Shown: piece after piece, positions 21,804 through 32,640 of the stretch
How positions within the stretch are numbered: the stretch's first letter is position 1
Layout: every line of letters begins with the position of its first letter
Assembly (NCBI GenBank): GCA_032716605.1
Contig: CM064572.1
Coordinates: forward strand, 41,871,897 to 41,935,896
Length of the DNA stretch: 64,000 bases
Origin: Paralithodes platypus
Taxonomy: Eukaryota; Arthropoda; Malacostraca; Decapoda; Lithodidae
Direction of reading: 5' to 3'
Position numbers and translations under genes: made by a program
The notes under the pieces: generated by a model
What the model saw: only the letters and a program-made list of their open reading frames with translations
Database searches by the model: none
Told to the model about the DNA's origin: nothing

Positions 21804-22248
21804 TTAACCCGTCCAGCCCCAGCTAGTTTTGTAATGTTTGTTCACCAGAACCCGGCCGGTTTTCAAAAAATGGTTTTATTCCAGAAACATAGCGAATGGG
21901 TTAGGAATGAAGGAAAAACCACGAAAAACCGCTCAAAAAGCTTAAAGAATGGTCCTACAGAGCCCCCGAAAACGTATTTTACAAGAGTAAAAAATTTAAG
22001 GCAATTACCCCAAAAAAACAGGTTATTGCATGCTCACGCACACGCACGTGGACTTTGAGAGTTTTCAACCATCGGCACGGTTGCGTGAGATACGTACACA
22101 GTTCCCATACAAATCTGAGCCCTCTTGAGTGGCTACACCTGAGGTTACGGTCGGCGCAATTAGGGTGACGCGCCAGGCGCGTCTCTGGGGCTGTGCGTTA
22201 CATACATCGCCGACACGTCAGGCGCGTCGCTGGGGCTGTACGGGTTAA
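21804..22248. mobile_element. TTAA-flanked MITE family D, copy 1, nested in BEL/Pao RT
   Basis: It starts TTAACCCGTCCAGCCCC and ends GGGGCTGTACGGGTTAA, with imperfect inverted ends. A second copy with the same ends is at 43220-43665. It interrupts the RT frame between DPKVVEAI and the block containing YIDNLQG. The TTAA target and CCC ends resemble piggyBac-type elements; no transposase is present. Confidence 0.85.
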
Positions 22249-22875
22249 GGAAGGTTTGTACATTGACAACCTCCAGGGTACAGGCAGTGATGAAGAGACT
22301 GTCGTTAAGCGTTACTGGGATGCCCAAAGAATAATGTCTCAAGCACATTTATATCTCAGAGAATGGGCTACCAATAGTCCGCAACTACGTGACCTCCTGC
22401 AATTGGATGGTGTTGCTGCCAAGAATCAAGAGCGAGTGAAGACATTAGGACTCTTATGGTTACCTGACCCTGATCTGTTGACGTTCAACGCAAGTCTCCC
22501 AGAGACCCATACGGCAACAAAGAGAGAGATAGTGACTTGCTGTCTAGAGGTGTTTCGGCAAAACTTCTGAAATCTTCTGCGTTTTGGTGGGAGGGGCCCA
22601 TGTGGCTCCGAAGCAAAGACGAGTGGCCAGAAGACATATTACCAGATGACCCAACGCCAAAAGTAACTAGCCATGTCATTGGGACTAATGATGAACAGGA
22701 CACACGGTTATGGAACTGGGAAAAATATGGCAGTTATGATAAATTAATTCGGATAGTTGCATGGACTATTCGATACAAGAATAATTTGAAGGCAAAAATT
22801 AAAGGGACGTCTCCCACAGACAGTGCCCTCCTCAGCATAAAGGAGCTAAAAGTAGCAGAAAAGATTATAGCTTAA
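22249..22875 (+). pseudogene. BEL/Pao RT active-site and RNase H remnants
   Basis: 22253-22570 carries YIDNLQGTGSDE, the BEL version of the RT YxDD region (here YIDN), and the thumb. A frameshift at about 22540 leads to 22537-22875 with SSAFWWEGPMWLR and EWPEDILP, the end of the RNase H/connection region. Most of RNase H is missing between the two blocks. Confidence 0.8.
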
Positions 22876-24237
22876 AGATGACAGCAGGAATGCTTCCCAA
22901 AGGAGTACGAGATGCTGTCTGGTAACAAGGGTACTCGCAATAATTTGGTAAACCAACTAGAACTTGTCATGAAAGGAGGATTAATTATATGTGAAGGTAG
23001 ATTGAAGTTAGCGGCTCTTCCGGATTCAATGAAATATCCGATACTACTGCCTTCCAAACATCCTTTCACTACCATGCTCATCAATTATGTGTCATCGTGT
23101 CTGTTGTCACTATGGAGTTAATCACGTGGTCGCATATATACGGCAAAGGTGGTGGATTCCTAAGATAAGACAAGCGGTAAAACAAGTGACCAGTAAGTGT
23201 ATAACCTGTCGTAAAATACAGGGTAATACCTACTCGAAAGCTAGAGTACCTCCTCTACCAGACATCAGGACTACTCCTAGAGATCCCTTCGAGGTCACAG
23301 GGGTTGATTATACAGGAGCAATTCCTGTCCGGGGCTCACACAACAACAAGGCTTATATGCTTTTATTTACGTGCGCTACTACAAGAGCTATTCACATTGA
23401 AGTAGTTAGCAATATGACCTGTGACAGCTTTATCCATGCGTTCCGGAGATTTTGTAGTAGGCAGGGATTTCCGCAGATAATGTTAAGCGACAATGCTGCT
23501 ACATTTGTGGGAGCTTCCAGACACTTGGAAGACATCCAAAGCGATCCCAGTCTTCAGGCTCATCTTGCCGAAATCCGGTGTGGATGGCGTTTTATCCCAG
23601 CACGTGCGCCTTGGTTCGGGGCTATTTGGGAGAGAGCCATAGGTATTGTGAAGGCTGGGCTTAAAAAAGTACTAGGTCGTGCTCTAGTCTCCTTTGAGAA
23701 ACTAACTACTCTCCTATTGGAGCTGGAGGCTAACGTGAATGATCGCCCTTTAACATATGTCTCAGGTGATCTGGAGGACCCTTGCCCTATTACCCAATCC
23801 ATGCTGGTTAAAGGTCGTAGACTTCGTGACTTTCCAAAGGACCCAATTCAGCTAGATGAGCTGCAGGATCCTAGTTACGATAGTAAAGCAGCGATACACA
23901 GCAGGTATAATTACATCAATAAATAGATCCAGAACCTATGGAAGCGTTGGTCTAGTGAATACTTGGCATCACTACGAGAAGCCTATAAGAATAAAAGAGG
24001 CTCATCAAGCAGTGTATGGCCAAAGATAATTGACATTGTGTTTATACATGACGAGGGACCTCGTGTCCTTTGGAAACTTGGTAGGGTAGTTAGACTCTAT
24101 CCCGGATGAGATGATCTGGTTAGAGTGGTCCAGATTAGAACAAAGACTGGCCTGACCACTCGACCCATCGTCAAGTTGTATCCATTGGAAAAGGAAATCG
24201 AAAGCATTTCGATCCCTCAACCCGGCGGTCACTGGTG
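22876..24237 (+). pseudogene. BEL/Pao integrase with C-terminal domain
   Basis: A frame-shifted lead (about 22880-23085) is followed by an open frame 23087-23926. It contains the zinc-binding HHCC (HYGVNH at 8-13, CITC at 38-41) and the catalytic DDE triad: D74 in VTGVDYTG, D135 in LSDNAATF and E182 in IWERAIGIVK. Then comes the BEL-typical ANVNDRPLTYV block. A stop at 23924-23926 (TAG) interrupts the C-terminal region, which continues in the same frame (RWSSEYLASLREAYK, KLGRVVRLYPG) to about 24237 with one more stop near 24108. It would join the cDNA ends to the target. The catalytic core looks whole, the rest does not. Confidence 0.88.
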
Positions 24238-24402
24238 ATGGTGTTAACTCTCACGACTCCACCCCTATGTCACCAGCGGTCGCTGGACCATCTGCCAGTA
24301 ATGATCCTGTTGGAAGATTACCTCTTCGCCGAGCCGCTGTTAGCTCTTCACAGCTATGGAGATCTAACATCGCTGCGGGATTATTGTAGATAATGTATAT
24401 AT

Positions 24403-24416
24403 TGGTGGTGGGAATG
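24403..24416 (+). other. Possible polypurine tract
   Basis: The short purine-biased run GGTGGTGGGAATG lies immediately upstream of the 3' LTR, where plus-strand DNA synthesis would be primed. It is interrupted by T, so it is only a weak candidate. Confidence 0.4.
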
Positions 24417-24913
24417 TGTCGAGACTCGTAAGTAACTCGACAGTTTAGGTTAAGTAAACATACTGGAAGTTCAAATTAGGCGCCAGTACTGGGCAAAGTT
24501 ACATATCTATATAAAAGATATATACTATTTCGTATTAAGTTTATATGGGTTTATTATCCATTATTATATCGGGTTGTCATTATAATAAATCCGATATATC
24601 TTGTAGTTAGTTAAATGACGCATTGGTAGATAAGATAACTGCGCATGCGTCATTCTTGGAACTGGCGAGTTCATCGCCACAAACCTCAGAATCGCTTTCG
24701 CTACGACCTCATCAAGATCTCCTTCTAGCCGCTCCAATACAACCACCTGTTTCCTGCTAAGTCATCCTAATTCTTATATCTTAGTGGCCACTATATCTTC
24801 TATCTATTCCTACCACTATCATTGAGCTATCTATCCCTATCAACAAATAAAAGTAAGTTAACTCTTGTGAGTTTATAGGTAAATTCTGCTTTGTTTACTA
24901 TCGAATGCTGACA
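24417..24913 (+). repeat. 3' LTR of BEL/Pao element
   Basis: Partner of 17650-18146: same length, same ends, few differences. It is followed directly by the GTTAT target duplication at 24914-24918. Confidence 0.95.
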
Positions 24914-24918
24914 GTTAT

Positions 24919-25289
24919 ACTCTCATTCCCAATGTTCCACTAAAAATAACTCCAAGGCAAACTATCCTAATGTCCATGTATCTTACCAGTAAGGTGTCCT
25001 CCCAAGCTTGTAGTTTCCCCAACAACGTCTACACTCGTACTGGCATAAACTCCGACCGATCCTCCATGCTCAAAAGAAAATAAGCGATAACAAATGAAAC
25101 AATTTCACATGTTCGAGCCACCAGTATTTATAACTGTTAGTTTCGTTCAGTCCGTTTCGCTACTAAAATATTTAAAGCTCCCTTATCTATATACCGATTC
25201 TTCTGAAAATGAACTTACAGGAACAGTCAAATTATACCTTTATAACCTTTCCAAAACCCATCCAATTTATATATTTCAGCACCACTCCT
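24919..25289. other. Unassigned stretch
   Basis: No gene is seen. A frame from 25094 runs through the following MITE and has no recognisable motif. Confidence 0.4.
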
Positions 25290-25506
25290 TTAACCCGTTC
25301 AGTACCGGTGACGTCCTGTTAACTATATCCTGGCAACTTTCAGACGATTTTATTCAGTTTATAAAGGTCCTCCAGCAAATAACAGGCAATTTGAACTATC
25401 TCACTTACCCATTTTTACTACCACAAGCCCGTCTGAAATTGCTCAAAATCCTCTAAATATAGCTAAAATAATATTAAAAAGACTTCGCTGGTACAGAAAG
25501 GGTTAA
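25290..25506. mobile_element. TTAA-flanked MITE family C, copy 1
   Basis: 217 bp from TTAACCCGTTCAGTACC to GGTACAGAAAGGGTTAA, with imperfect inverted ends. The internal word GACGATTTTATTCAG is shared with copies at 25846, 40953 (inverted) and 50692 (inverted). Confidence 0.85.
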
Positions 25507-25845
25507 TGGTGTATGTCTCAAACATGATTACACATACTGTACAATCGGCCTAATAAGTGATGTCTCGGCAACAGATACATTTTGATTAATAATTGGTTTC
25601 AGCAATATCTAAACTTAATTTATTCATTTCGCGAGGGGTATACAAACCTATTTCTACACTTACCCACCCTATTCAACATCTGACAGACATTAATACAGCA
25701 CAGAGCAAGCCAAACGTAAAGACAGCTGAGACATGGCTTATTAGTGCGACCGTACATACATGCTTATTAAATACAGACAACATAAATTACCATTTATTAT
25801 ACATAAATATAGGCAATTACACTGCTAAGGTGTAATGTCCTTAAG
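25507..25845. other. Unassigned stretch
   Basis: No gene is seen; a frame at 25593-25835 has no recognisable features. Confidence 0.4.
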
Positions 25846-26055
25846 TTAGCCCATTCAGTACCAGGGACGTCCTTGTATTCATATTCTGGCAACTATTAGA
25901 CGATTTTATTCAGCTTAGGAAGGACCTCTAGTAATACTAAGACTTCAAACTATCTCAACCAACTCTTTGAATTCCCACAGATCGTTCCTAAGCTGCATAA
26001 TATCGTATAAATATAGCTAGATTAAAATATACCACACGTCGCTGGTACTCATTTA
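25846..26055. mobile_element. MITE family C, copy 2 (degenerate ends)
   Basis: It keeps CATTCAGTACCAGGGACGTC, GACGATTTTATTCAGC and CGCTGGTACTC, in the same orientation as copy 1. The terminal TTAA motifs are no longer clear. Confidence 0.7.
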
Positions 26056-26151
26056 GTTATTTTAATGAACTAATAAATATAATTACTAAAATAAAACTTT
26101 ATGGGAGGAAAATCAGCACTGTTCTCTGGGAGCAGGATCCATTATCTAATT

Positions 26152-26435
26152 TTAAGGGGGCCCACCTCCCTTTTTTTCCCTTTCTCTCCCTCTCTCTTTG
26201 GCTTGTATCCATTCGGCCCCATTCAGCCTACTGCTATAAGACGTTTACCCCCATCCAGGTGTCAACATTTTCCTGGCGAGCGGTAGCGAGCCAGCATATA
26301 TATATTTTTGTTTTGACAGCAAGCTAAATTTGTAAATTTTTCGATACAAAAATGTCTACGGCGAAGCAGGATTTCTCCATACAATGCTGGCTCGCTTTCG
26401 CTCGCCAGGAAGAAATCGACACCTGGATGGGGATA
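26152..26435. mobile_element. TTAA-type foldback element family B, copy 1 (right arm truncated)
   Basis: It starts TTAAGGGGGCCCACCTCC. The left arm includes TTGGCTTGTATCCATTCGGC and TCCTGGCGAGCGGTAGCGAG. The centre is the TTTGTTTTGACAGCAAGCTA segment. The right arm (complement of the left) breaks off at GGATGGGGATAAAGATA, where the GGTA array begins. Confidence 0.8.
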
Positions 26436-27000
26436 AAGATAGGTAGGTAGGTAGGTAGGTAAGGTAGGTAGGTTGGTAGGTAGGAAGGTAGGTAGGTAAG
26501 GTAGGTAGGTAGATAAGGTAGGTAGGTAGGTAAGGTACGTAAGTAAGGTGGTTAGATACGATAGGTAGGTAAGGTAGGTAGGTAGGTAGGTAGGTAAGGT
26601 AGGTAGGTATGTAAGGTAGGTAGGTAAGGTAGGTAGGTAGGAAGGTAAGGCAGGTGTGTAGCTAAGGTAGGTAGGTAAGGTAGGTAGGTAAGGTAGGTAG
26701 GTAGGAAGGTAGGTAGATAAGGTAGGTAAGGTAGGTAGGTAGGTAAGGTAAGTAGGTAGGTAGGTAAGGTAGGAAAGGTAGGTAGGTAAAGTAGGTAGGT
26801 AAGGTACGTAGGTTGGTAGGTAAGGTAGGTAGGTAGGTAGGAAAGGTAGGTAGGTAGTTAGGTAAAGTAGGTAGGTAGGTAGGTAAGCTAGGTAGGTAAG
26901 GTAAGGTAGGTAGGTTGGTAAGGAAGGTAGGTAAAGTAGGTAAGGTAGGTAGATAGGTAAGGTAGGTAGGTAGGTAGGTAGGTAGGTAGGTAAGATAGAT
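26436..27000 (+). repeat. (GGTA)n / GGTAAGGTA minisatellite
   Basis: More than 550 bp of GGTA with frequent GGTAA and GGAA variants, grading into GATA at 26991-27022. Read on the minus strand it gives a spurious Tyr/Leu/Pro/Thr frame. Confidence 0.95.
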
Positions 27001-27024
27001 AGATAGATAGATAGATAGATATAT

Positions 27025-27187
27025 TAGGCCAAGAATATTGATCAATAACCTCTATAACTAGAAAACAAATAGAGGAATCAAACTACTATTTCTACTATTT
27101 GGGATGAGTCAGCCAGGGAATAGGTATGGAAATTTACAGCCCACTTGCTCTAACCCTCTTTGAGTTACAGAGGATACGGTAGATACA
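27025..27187 (-). repeat. MITE family F fragment 1
   Basis: It shares CTCTATAACTAGAAAAC, TTTGGGATGAGTCAGCCAGG and CTCTAACCCTCTTTGAGTTA with 27322-27486 and with the complete copy at 39564-39770. Orientation is relative. Confidence 0.7.
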
Positions 27188-27203
27188 TAGCTAGTTGAGT
27201 GAG

Positions 27204-27204
<1 letters not shown>

Positions 27205-27259
<55 letters not shown>

Positions 27260-27310
27260 TATAGATATATATACAGTTGGTAGATAGATAGATAGATAGA
27301 TAGATATATA
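27205..27310. repeat. (GA)n and (GATA)n microsatellite
   Basis: Pure GA from about 27206 to 27254, then GATA and TA variants. It separates two copies of repeat F. Confidence 0.95.
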
Positions 27311-27321
27311 TAGATAGATAT

Positions 27322-27486
27322 ATTAGGCCAAGTATCTTGACCACTAATCTCTCTGACTAAAAAATTAAGAGTAATCAAGCTACCGGTAAATATTTCTACC
27401 ATTTGGGAAGAGTCAGCCAAGGAATATGTGTGGAAATTTACAGCCCATTTGGCTCTAGCCCTCTTTGAGTTACATATGATATGGTT
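27322..27486 (-). repeat. MITE family F fragment 2
   Basis: Same words as fragment 1 (TTTGGGAAGAGTCAGCCAAG, GCCCTCTTTGAGTTACA). The two flank the GA/GATA array, so the array may have grown between tandem copies. Confidence 0.7.
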
Positions 27487-27574
27487 CACGATCTTTATAG
27501 AATAGCCTAAATATAATGACTGGAATAGGCCTATAGAAATATGTGTGTTTTTGTTTGTTTTTGTTCTTTTTTTC

Positions 27575-28977
27575 TATCTGATTGAGGGAGGCAAAAGGCA
27601 TAACTGCCTATAGCGAGTGCCTCCCTCATAGTTGAAAGAGTGACAGGGCCAAAATCAAGGGACGTTCGAGCCAAAATGCCTGGACACACAGAGTTTGAAG
27701 TAATTTAAGTCATAGGAAGAGGGAAAGACTGATTCTGGGAGAGAGTTCCAGAGCTCAGCTGTTGAGTAGAAGAAAGTTTGAGAGTAGCGTTTCACTCTTG
27801 GGTTGGAGAGTTGCACAGAGTAGGGGTGGGATTGAGCTGCAAGACGGGTACCACGTGCCCTACGTAAAGGAGGTGGTATACACTGGGAAAGCTCTGAGGA
27901 ACACTGATTATTATAGTAGCGATAGAATAGTGAAAGAGATGCAACATTGTGACGGAGAGAGAGAGATTGCAGAGAGTTGGTGAGTGGACGGGAGTTAATG
28001 GTACGAAAGGCCTTCCTTTCAACTTTGTCTAGGAGAGCGGTGTGAGAGGAACCTCCCCACACATGTGAACAATACTCTATACAAGGACGCACTATGCCCC
28101 TGTACAGAGCAAGAAGCTGTGCAGGGGAAAAGAACTCCCTAAGGCGGTTGAGCACACCCATCTTCTGGGAGGCTGCCTTAGCAAGACTAGTAATATGGTC
28201 CTTCCAACTGAGAGCAGAAGAAAAAGAGACACCAAGAATATTGAGAGAAGATGAAGGATTGATTTTTGTATTGTTGAAGAATAAGGGATAGTCCGCTGGG
28301 AGTTCCTTACGGGTAGAGAGATGGAGAAATTGGGTTTTGGAAGCATTAAAGGTAACAAGGTTTTCTCTGCCCCAATTGGAGATAGTATTTAGATCAGAAT
28401 TTAAGATTTCTATGGCTTCATTATGTTTGTCGTTGAGGGATTGCTGGCTGGAGCGTTCTGAAAAACTTATAAAGTAGTGTAAGGTTGAGTCGTCTGCGTA
28501 TGAATGGATGGGAATTGAGGTACAGTTGAGGAGATCATTTATAAAAATTAGAAAGAGAATAGGAGATAGGACAGAGCCCTGAGGAACACCGGAGTTTATA
28601 GGGTGAGGAAGTGAACAATGGCCGTCCACAACCGCGGCTATGGAACGGCCAGAAAGGAAATTAGAGACAAAGGCACAGATGGAGGGATAGAAACCGAAGG
28701 AGGGTAGTTTAGAATTTAAAGATATGTGCCAGACTGTATCGAAGGCTTTCGATATGTCTAGTGAAATAGAAAAAGTCTCACCGAATTCCCGAAAGGAGGA
28801 TGACCAAGAGTTGATAAGATGTGAAAAAAGATCACCAGTAGAGCGACCCTTAAGGAAGCCATTCTGGCGATCTGAGAGCATATTATGAGAAGAGAAATGC
28901 TTAAGAAATTTGGAAGCAAGAATAGTTTCAAAAACTTTAGAAAGACAAGAGATGAGAGCAATTGGACGATAGGTGTG
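27575..28977 (-). mobile_element. 5'-truncated LINE (CR1/Jockey-like), subfamily 2
   Basis: A minus-strand LINE. Its 3' UTR (27575-27654, with TGAGGGAGGCAAAAGGCA) ends at a T-rich tract seen as a T-run near 27563-27572. The 5' end is cut at the TYRPIAL codons, directly next to a TG microsatellite (28974-29022). The same family supplies 29878-30112, 50566-50690 and 62004-62603, so it was recently active here. Confidence 0.9.
27655..28977 (-). pseudogene. LINE reverse transcriptase, 5'-truncated but undamaged frame
   Basis: The open frame starts inside RT: it is open from the truncation point through SKVFETILASKFLKHF, and the first Met is at 28881. Counting from that Met: GFLKGRST (8-15), first catalytic Asp in SLDISKAFD (40-48), GVPQGSVLSP (98-107), YADD active site (128-131), thumb, and a C-terminal ELWNSLPESVFP. 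No stop or frameshift interrupts it down to 27655, unlike every other LINE here. It is not a functional gene because the endonuclease, ORF1 and RT finger start are missing. Confidence 0.88.
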
Positions 28978-28983
28978 TGTGCG

Positions 28984-29022
<39 letters not shown>
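28974..29022. repeat. (TG)n microsatellite
   Basis: TG/CG alternation abutting the 5' truncation point of the LINE, so it either preceded the insertion or grew at the junction. Confidence 0.95.
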
Positions 29023-29024
<2 letters not shown>

Positions 29025-29105
29025 CAAAATCTTTATAATAGCCTACTTATTATGGATGGACTAACTATAGCTTGTTAAGAGGACTGACTTCTATTCAAAT
29101 GTGGG

Positions 29106-29590
29106 TGACCTGCTTTTGTCTTTCTCTGGGTTGTATCTATTCGGCCCCATTCAGCCTACTGTTTTAAGACGTGTATCCCCATCCAAGTGTCGATTTATAC
29201 CTGGCAAGCGATAGCGAACCTTCATATTTTGGATAATGAGTAAACAGTGGGCTAAATTTGAATAGGCTTGAACTTTTGGGAAACTTTGTTTTAGGGCCCC
29301 TGGTGATAATGTGTAAATTTCATAATGATTAGATAATTAGAACAACATATCATTTGCATAGAGGACCCTCCCGTTAAGTTAGATTAGTCTGGTTGCATGA
29401 TAAGGTTAAGGGCAAGTTTGCATATATTATAACATATTATTATTTCCTCCCAAGACCACCAAGCTCTGAAATACATGTATACATGTTTTGGTAGAAAAAT
29501 GTCCTGGCCAAAGGTTAGTTTCCTTCAAAATGACAAGTTTGCTATCGCTTGCCAGGAAAAAATCAACACCTAAATTGCACACTCCTACAT
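29106..29590. repeat. Degenerate foldback remnants of families B and A
   Basis: 29106-29225 carries left-arm words of family B (GTATCTATTCGGCCCCATTC, CAGCCTACTGTTTTAAGACG, GGCAAGCGATAGCGAACC). 29455-29575 carries the opposite arm of family A (GGTAGAAAAATGTCCTGGCC, GCTATCGCTTGCCAGG). The middle is altered. Confidence 0.6.
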
Positions 29591-29699
29591 ATAGTCCCCC
29601 CGCCCACACACACACACACACCTATATTCCTCCTTGTTCGCCCTGAGTAATATATAATCTAATATATTAATTTCACTCCCAACTCAAAACACCACCCAA

Positions 29700-29805
29700 T
29701 GAAATTAATGGAAGCATGTGATCCTATGGATCCCATGGATTCAAACCTGGGTTACCATGTAGGCTACAGATGTTAAACACTAACCATTACACCATAAAGA
29801 CAGTT
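29700..29805 (-). mobile_element. Possible tRNA-like SINE head
   Basis: On the minus strand it reads ATGGTGTAATGGTTAGTG (A-box-like) followed about 40 bases later by GGTTTGAATCC (B-box-like), as in tRNA-headed SINEs. The body and tail are not defined and the acceptor stem does not pair, so I do not call a tRNA gene. Confidence 0.4.
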
Positions 29806-29877
29806 CTAAGTTATACACATGATAAAGTGGCAGTTTTGCCCATAATCAAAACGGCATACCCAACTCTGCCAAATTTG

Positions 29878-30112
29878 TTTTTCTATGTGAGTGAAGGAGA
29901 CAAAAGGCAGAATCTGCCTGTGGCAAGTAGGCTACCTCCTCCAGAGTTGTAAGAGTGACAGGGTTAAAATCATGAGACGTTCGAGCTAATTAAAATGCCT
30001 GAACACATGGAGTATAAAACAATTTAAGTCATATGAAGAGGGAAAGGCTGATTCTAGGAGAGAGTTCCAGAGCTCAGCTGTTGAATAGAAGAATGATTGA
30101 GAATACCATCAC
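29878..30112 (-). mobile_element. 3' fragment of LINE subfamily 2
   Basis: It matches 27575-27790: GACAAAAGGCAGAATCTGCC, TTAAAATCATGAGACGTTCG, GAGTTCCAGAGCTCAGCTGT. It keeps the 3' UTR and the last coding codons only. Confidence 0.85.
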
Positions 30113-30928
30113 AACTACTGTCATTATCACCACTACTACCATAATATCACTACTTTTCTCACCGACCAGGTGGTGAATATTTACGTTTTTGACCACCCAA
30201 ATGCTTTCCCCACTTATTGTATCATTCTACAAGGTTCATATGTTCATCATATTAACAAAATAGGTCAACATGGAACATATATTATGCTTTATAATGGTAG
30301 ACATAAAGAATTCTGTCAGAATATTGCAAACTGAGAGGTGGAGGGTTGGAGGCTCGGGCCAACCAGTGTGTGTTATTGGCAGACAATAGTGTTGTTGGTG
30401 GATGGTGTGGTCTAGCAATCTGTGGCAACTGTCCACTCAACTTTCCCTTCGTAATTGCTGAGGGGCACAGGGCCTTGGCTGGCGCTTTGGTTTCCCGGGC
30501 GTTTCCGCACCTTCCTCAGCTCCCCGCCTTGGAGTGGCTTCGGTCACCTGGGCTTTATTAGTGGTAAGCAGGGAGGGTTTTGTGGGGGCGCTCGGTTATG
30601 GCCTTGGCCTTGCTTGGGACCTTGGGGCTGCCGGCCAGACAGCCTGGGGAACAGCAACAACGACAACAACAACTGTCCACTGAAGTTCCTGAAACATTAG
30701 GGAACCTACCCTTGCCCCAGTACTCTTGAGCAGGGAGTGCATGCTGATAAAAAACATATTATCATCATTAATTTAAGTTATTTCTATTTCATATATTGGG
30801 GCCTTCAACGTAAAATAATAACATGTCTTGTTTAATAGCCAAACCATTGGGAGAAACAACAAACATAGTAAAATAATCTACTGGTAGCCAGAATAAAATA
30901 ACATATATAGATCACCCCTATTGGAAGA

Positions 30929-30937
<9 letters not shown>
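30113..30937. other. Unassigned stretch with a GC-rich patch
   Basis: No gene is supported. 30330-30715 is GC-rich, with CTTGGCTGGCGC and TTGGGGCTGCCGGCC, unlike its surroundings. It could be an exon, a CpG-rich regulatory patch or the 3' UTR of an unseen LINE. No frame shows a family. Confidence 0.3.
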
Positions 30938-30964
<27 letters not shown>

Positions 30965-31235
30965 GAAGCTGTCTAAGCCTCCCAACAGGGTGCAGATACA
31001 CCTATAAAAGATGAATCCCCACAAAATACCCGTAAGTACTGGAGAGAGACTAAGACAACTAAGAAAAAGGAAAAAGGCTACAGTAGTTAGAGAGCCCAGA
31101 AGAAAAGATCAGTTTGTCAATTAAAACACCATTCTAAAAAGAATAAAAGCAAATCATGATTAAAACACAAATTTACTGCTGTAATAAAACATTAACTCTG
31201 GACTTAAAAGCTGAGATATGGGTTGACTGTACAAC

Positions 31236-32640
31236 CTAGTTTGGCAAATGATTCCAAAAGGGAATCATTGGAGGAATAAAACACCGAGAAAACTGAGATG
31301 TAGAAACATTAATTGGAGTCATGGCAAGGTCATTAAGACTCCTCGTAAATCTTGTTGCGCGAATTGGAATAAAAGGTTCTGGTAAAACACTATGCAATGG
31401 ATGCTGAGTATTGTTAAAAAAAAATAAATAAAAGACTAAGGGCACCAACCCGACGCCGATGATGAAGATCAAGAGATAGAGCAGGGAGAATAAATTTAAT
31501 AGAATTAAGAGCTTTATCAAGCAATTTCAAATGACAGTCAGCAGCCGAGTTCCAAACAGGAGAGCAATACTCAAAATGAGGCAAAATAAAAGCATAAAAA
31601 GATGTTATGACTGTGGTTTCACAAGCGAATGTTTTGTAACACTTGCGAAGTAAACCAATCTTTTGAGCAATAGTAGATGACAAGGAACGAATATGCTTCT
31701 CAAATGTCAACTTAGGATCGAGAGTCACTCCAAGCAAACGCAAACCTGACACATCCTCAATTTGTTCACCAGAAACATGCAAACAAGGATGAGGAGGAGC
31801 CAAAGTACGTGATCTACTGATTATCATGGAGTGAGTTTTCTTAGCATTAAGCTTCATACCCCAAAGTTCACACCAAGAGGTAATCTTAGCCAAGTCCCTG
31901 TTTAGAGATGCTGCAACTTCGATTCTACTCTCTGGAGATGAAATTGATGAGTATAAAGTTATGTCATCGGCATAAGAAACTAGTTTATTTTCAAGCTCAG
32001 AGCACAAGCAAGCAATAAAAATAATGCAAAACAGAGGCCCAAGCACACTGCCCTGTGGAACACCCGAAACAACAGGCACAGAAACAGAAGTGCACCCGTC
32101 AATGACAACATGCTGAGACCTGTCTGTCAAAAAATCTTTAAAAATAGATAAAAGACTACCACCAATACCATAAAGTTGCAGCTTATATAAAAGGGCTTTA
32201 TGATTAACAAGATCAAAAGCAGAACTAAAATCAATATCCACAACACGAGATTCATACCCTTTGTCCAACGAAGACTGAAGATCATGAGATAAAGTTAAAA
32301 GCGCATCGCAAGTACCCAAACCTTTGCGAAAACCAAACTGTGAATTGGGTATTATATCAAGACGATTACAGTATGAAGAAAGGCGTCTAGCTAAAAGCCT
32401 CTCAAAGATCTTTGAGAGAATAGGCGTTATGGATATAGGACGATACTCAGATGGGGATGATGAAGCAGTAGCTCCCTTCGGAATTGGAGTGATGCTAGCT
32501 TTTCGCCAGCAAAGAGGAAAACTACCAGATTTCAAGAGCAACCTAAATACTATAGCCAATTTAGGTGCTAAGACAACAGCAATCTTTTTAAAGAAGAGAG
32601 GGAAAAATCCATCTGGGTCAAATCCCACCATAAGTGTCAA
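31236..32640 (-). pseudogene. CR1-like LINE reverse transcriptase part (frameshifted)
   Basis: Open from about 32640 to 31414: YRPISITPILSKIFE (66-80), GFRKG (103-107), the first catalytic Asp in VDIDFSSAFD (134-143), GVPQGSVLGP (193-202) and the YADD active site (223-226), then the thumb and HxxC-like C-terminus. It is joined to the endonuclease frame by a single-base shift near 32630 (the protein text DLDTYGG to FDPDGFFP continues across it). Near 31430 a T-homopolymer shift moves the last 65 residues (31236 to about 31430, ending FWNHLPN) into another frame. These two shifts look like the only lesions. Confidence 0.88.

Larger units (their letters stand above)
17650..24913 (+). mobile_element. 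BEL/Pao LTR retrotransposon, complete insertion, internally decayed
   Basis: Two 497-bp LTRs (17650-18146 and 24417-24913) begin TGTCGAG and end ACA. GTTAT occurs directly before the 5' LTR (17645-17649) and after the 3' LTR (24914-24918), a perfect 5-bp target duplication. A primer site follows the 5' LTR. Inside are gag with zinc-binding Cys motifs, a protease remnant, RT/RNase H remnants and an integrase, in BEL/Pao order. Later insertions are a SINE (20306-20870) and a TTAA element (21804-22248). Much of the RT is deleted between about 21707 and 21713. It cannot move by itself. Confidence 0.93.

Noticed and set aside
25094..25456. 120-codon frame
   Set aside because: It runs through a MITE boundary and has no recognisable motif.
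26662..27489. Minus-strand frames rich in Tyr, Leu, Pro, Thr and Ser
   Set aside because: They are translations of the GGTA, GA and GATA arrays and have no other support.
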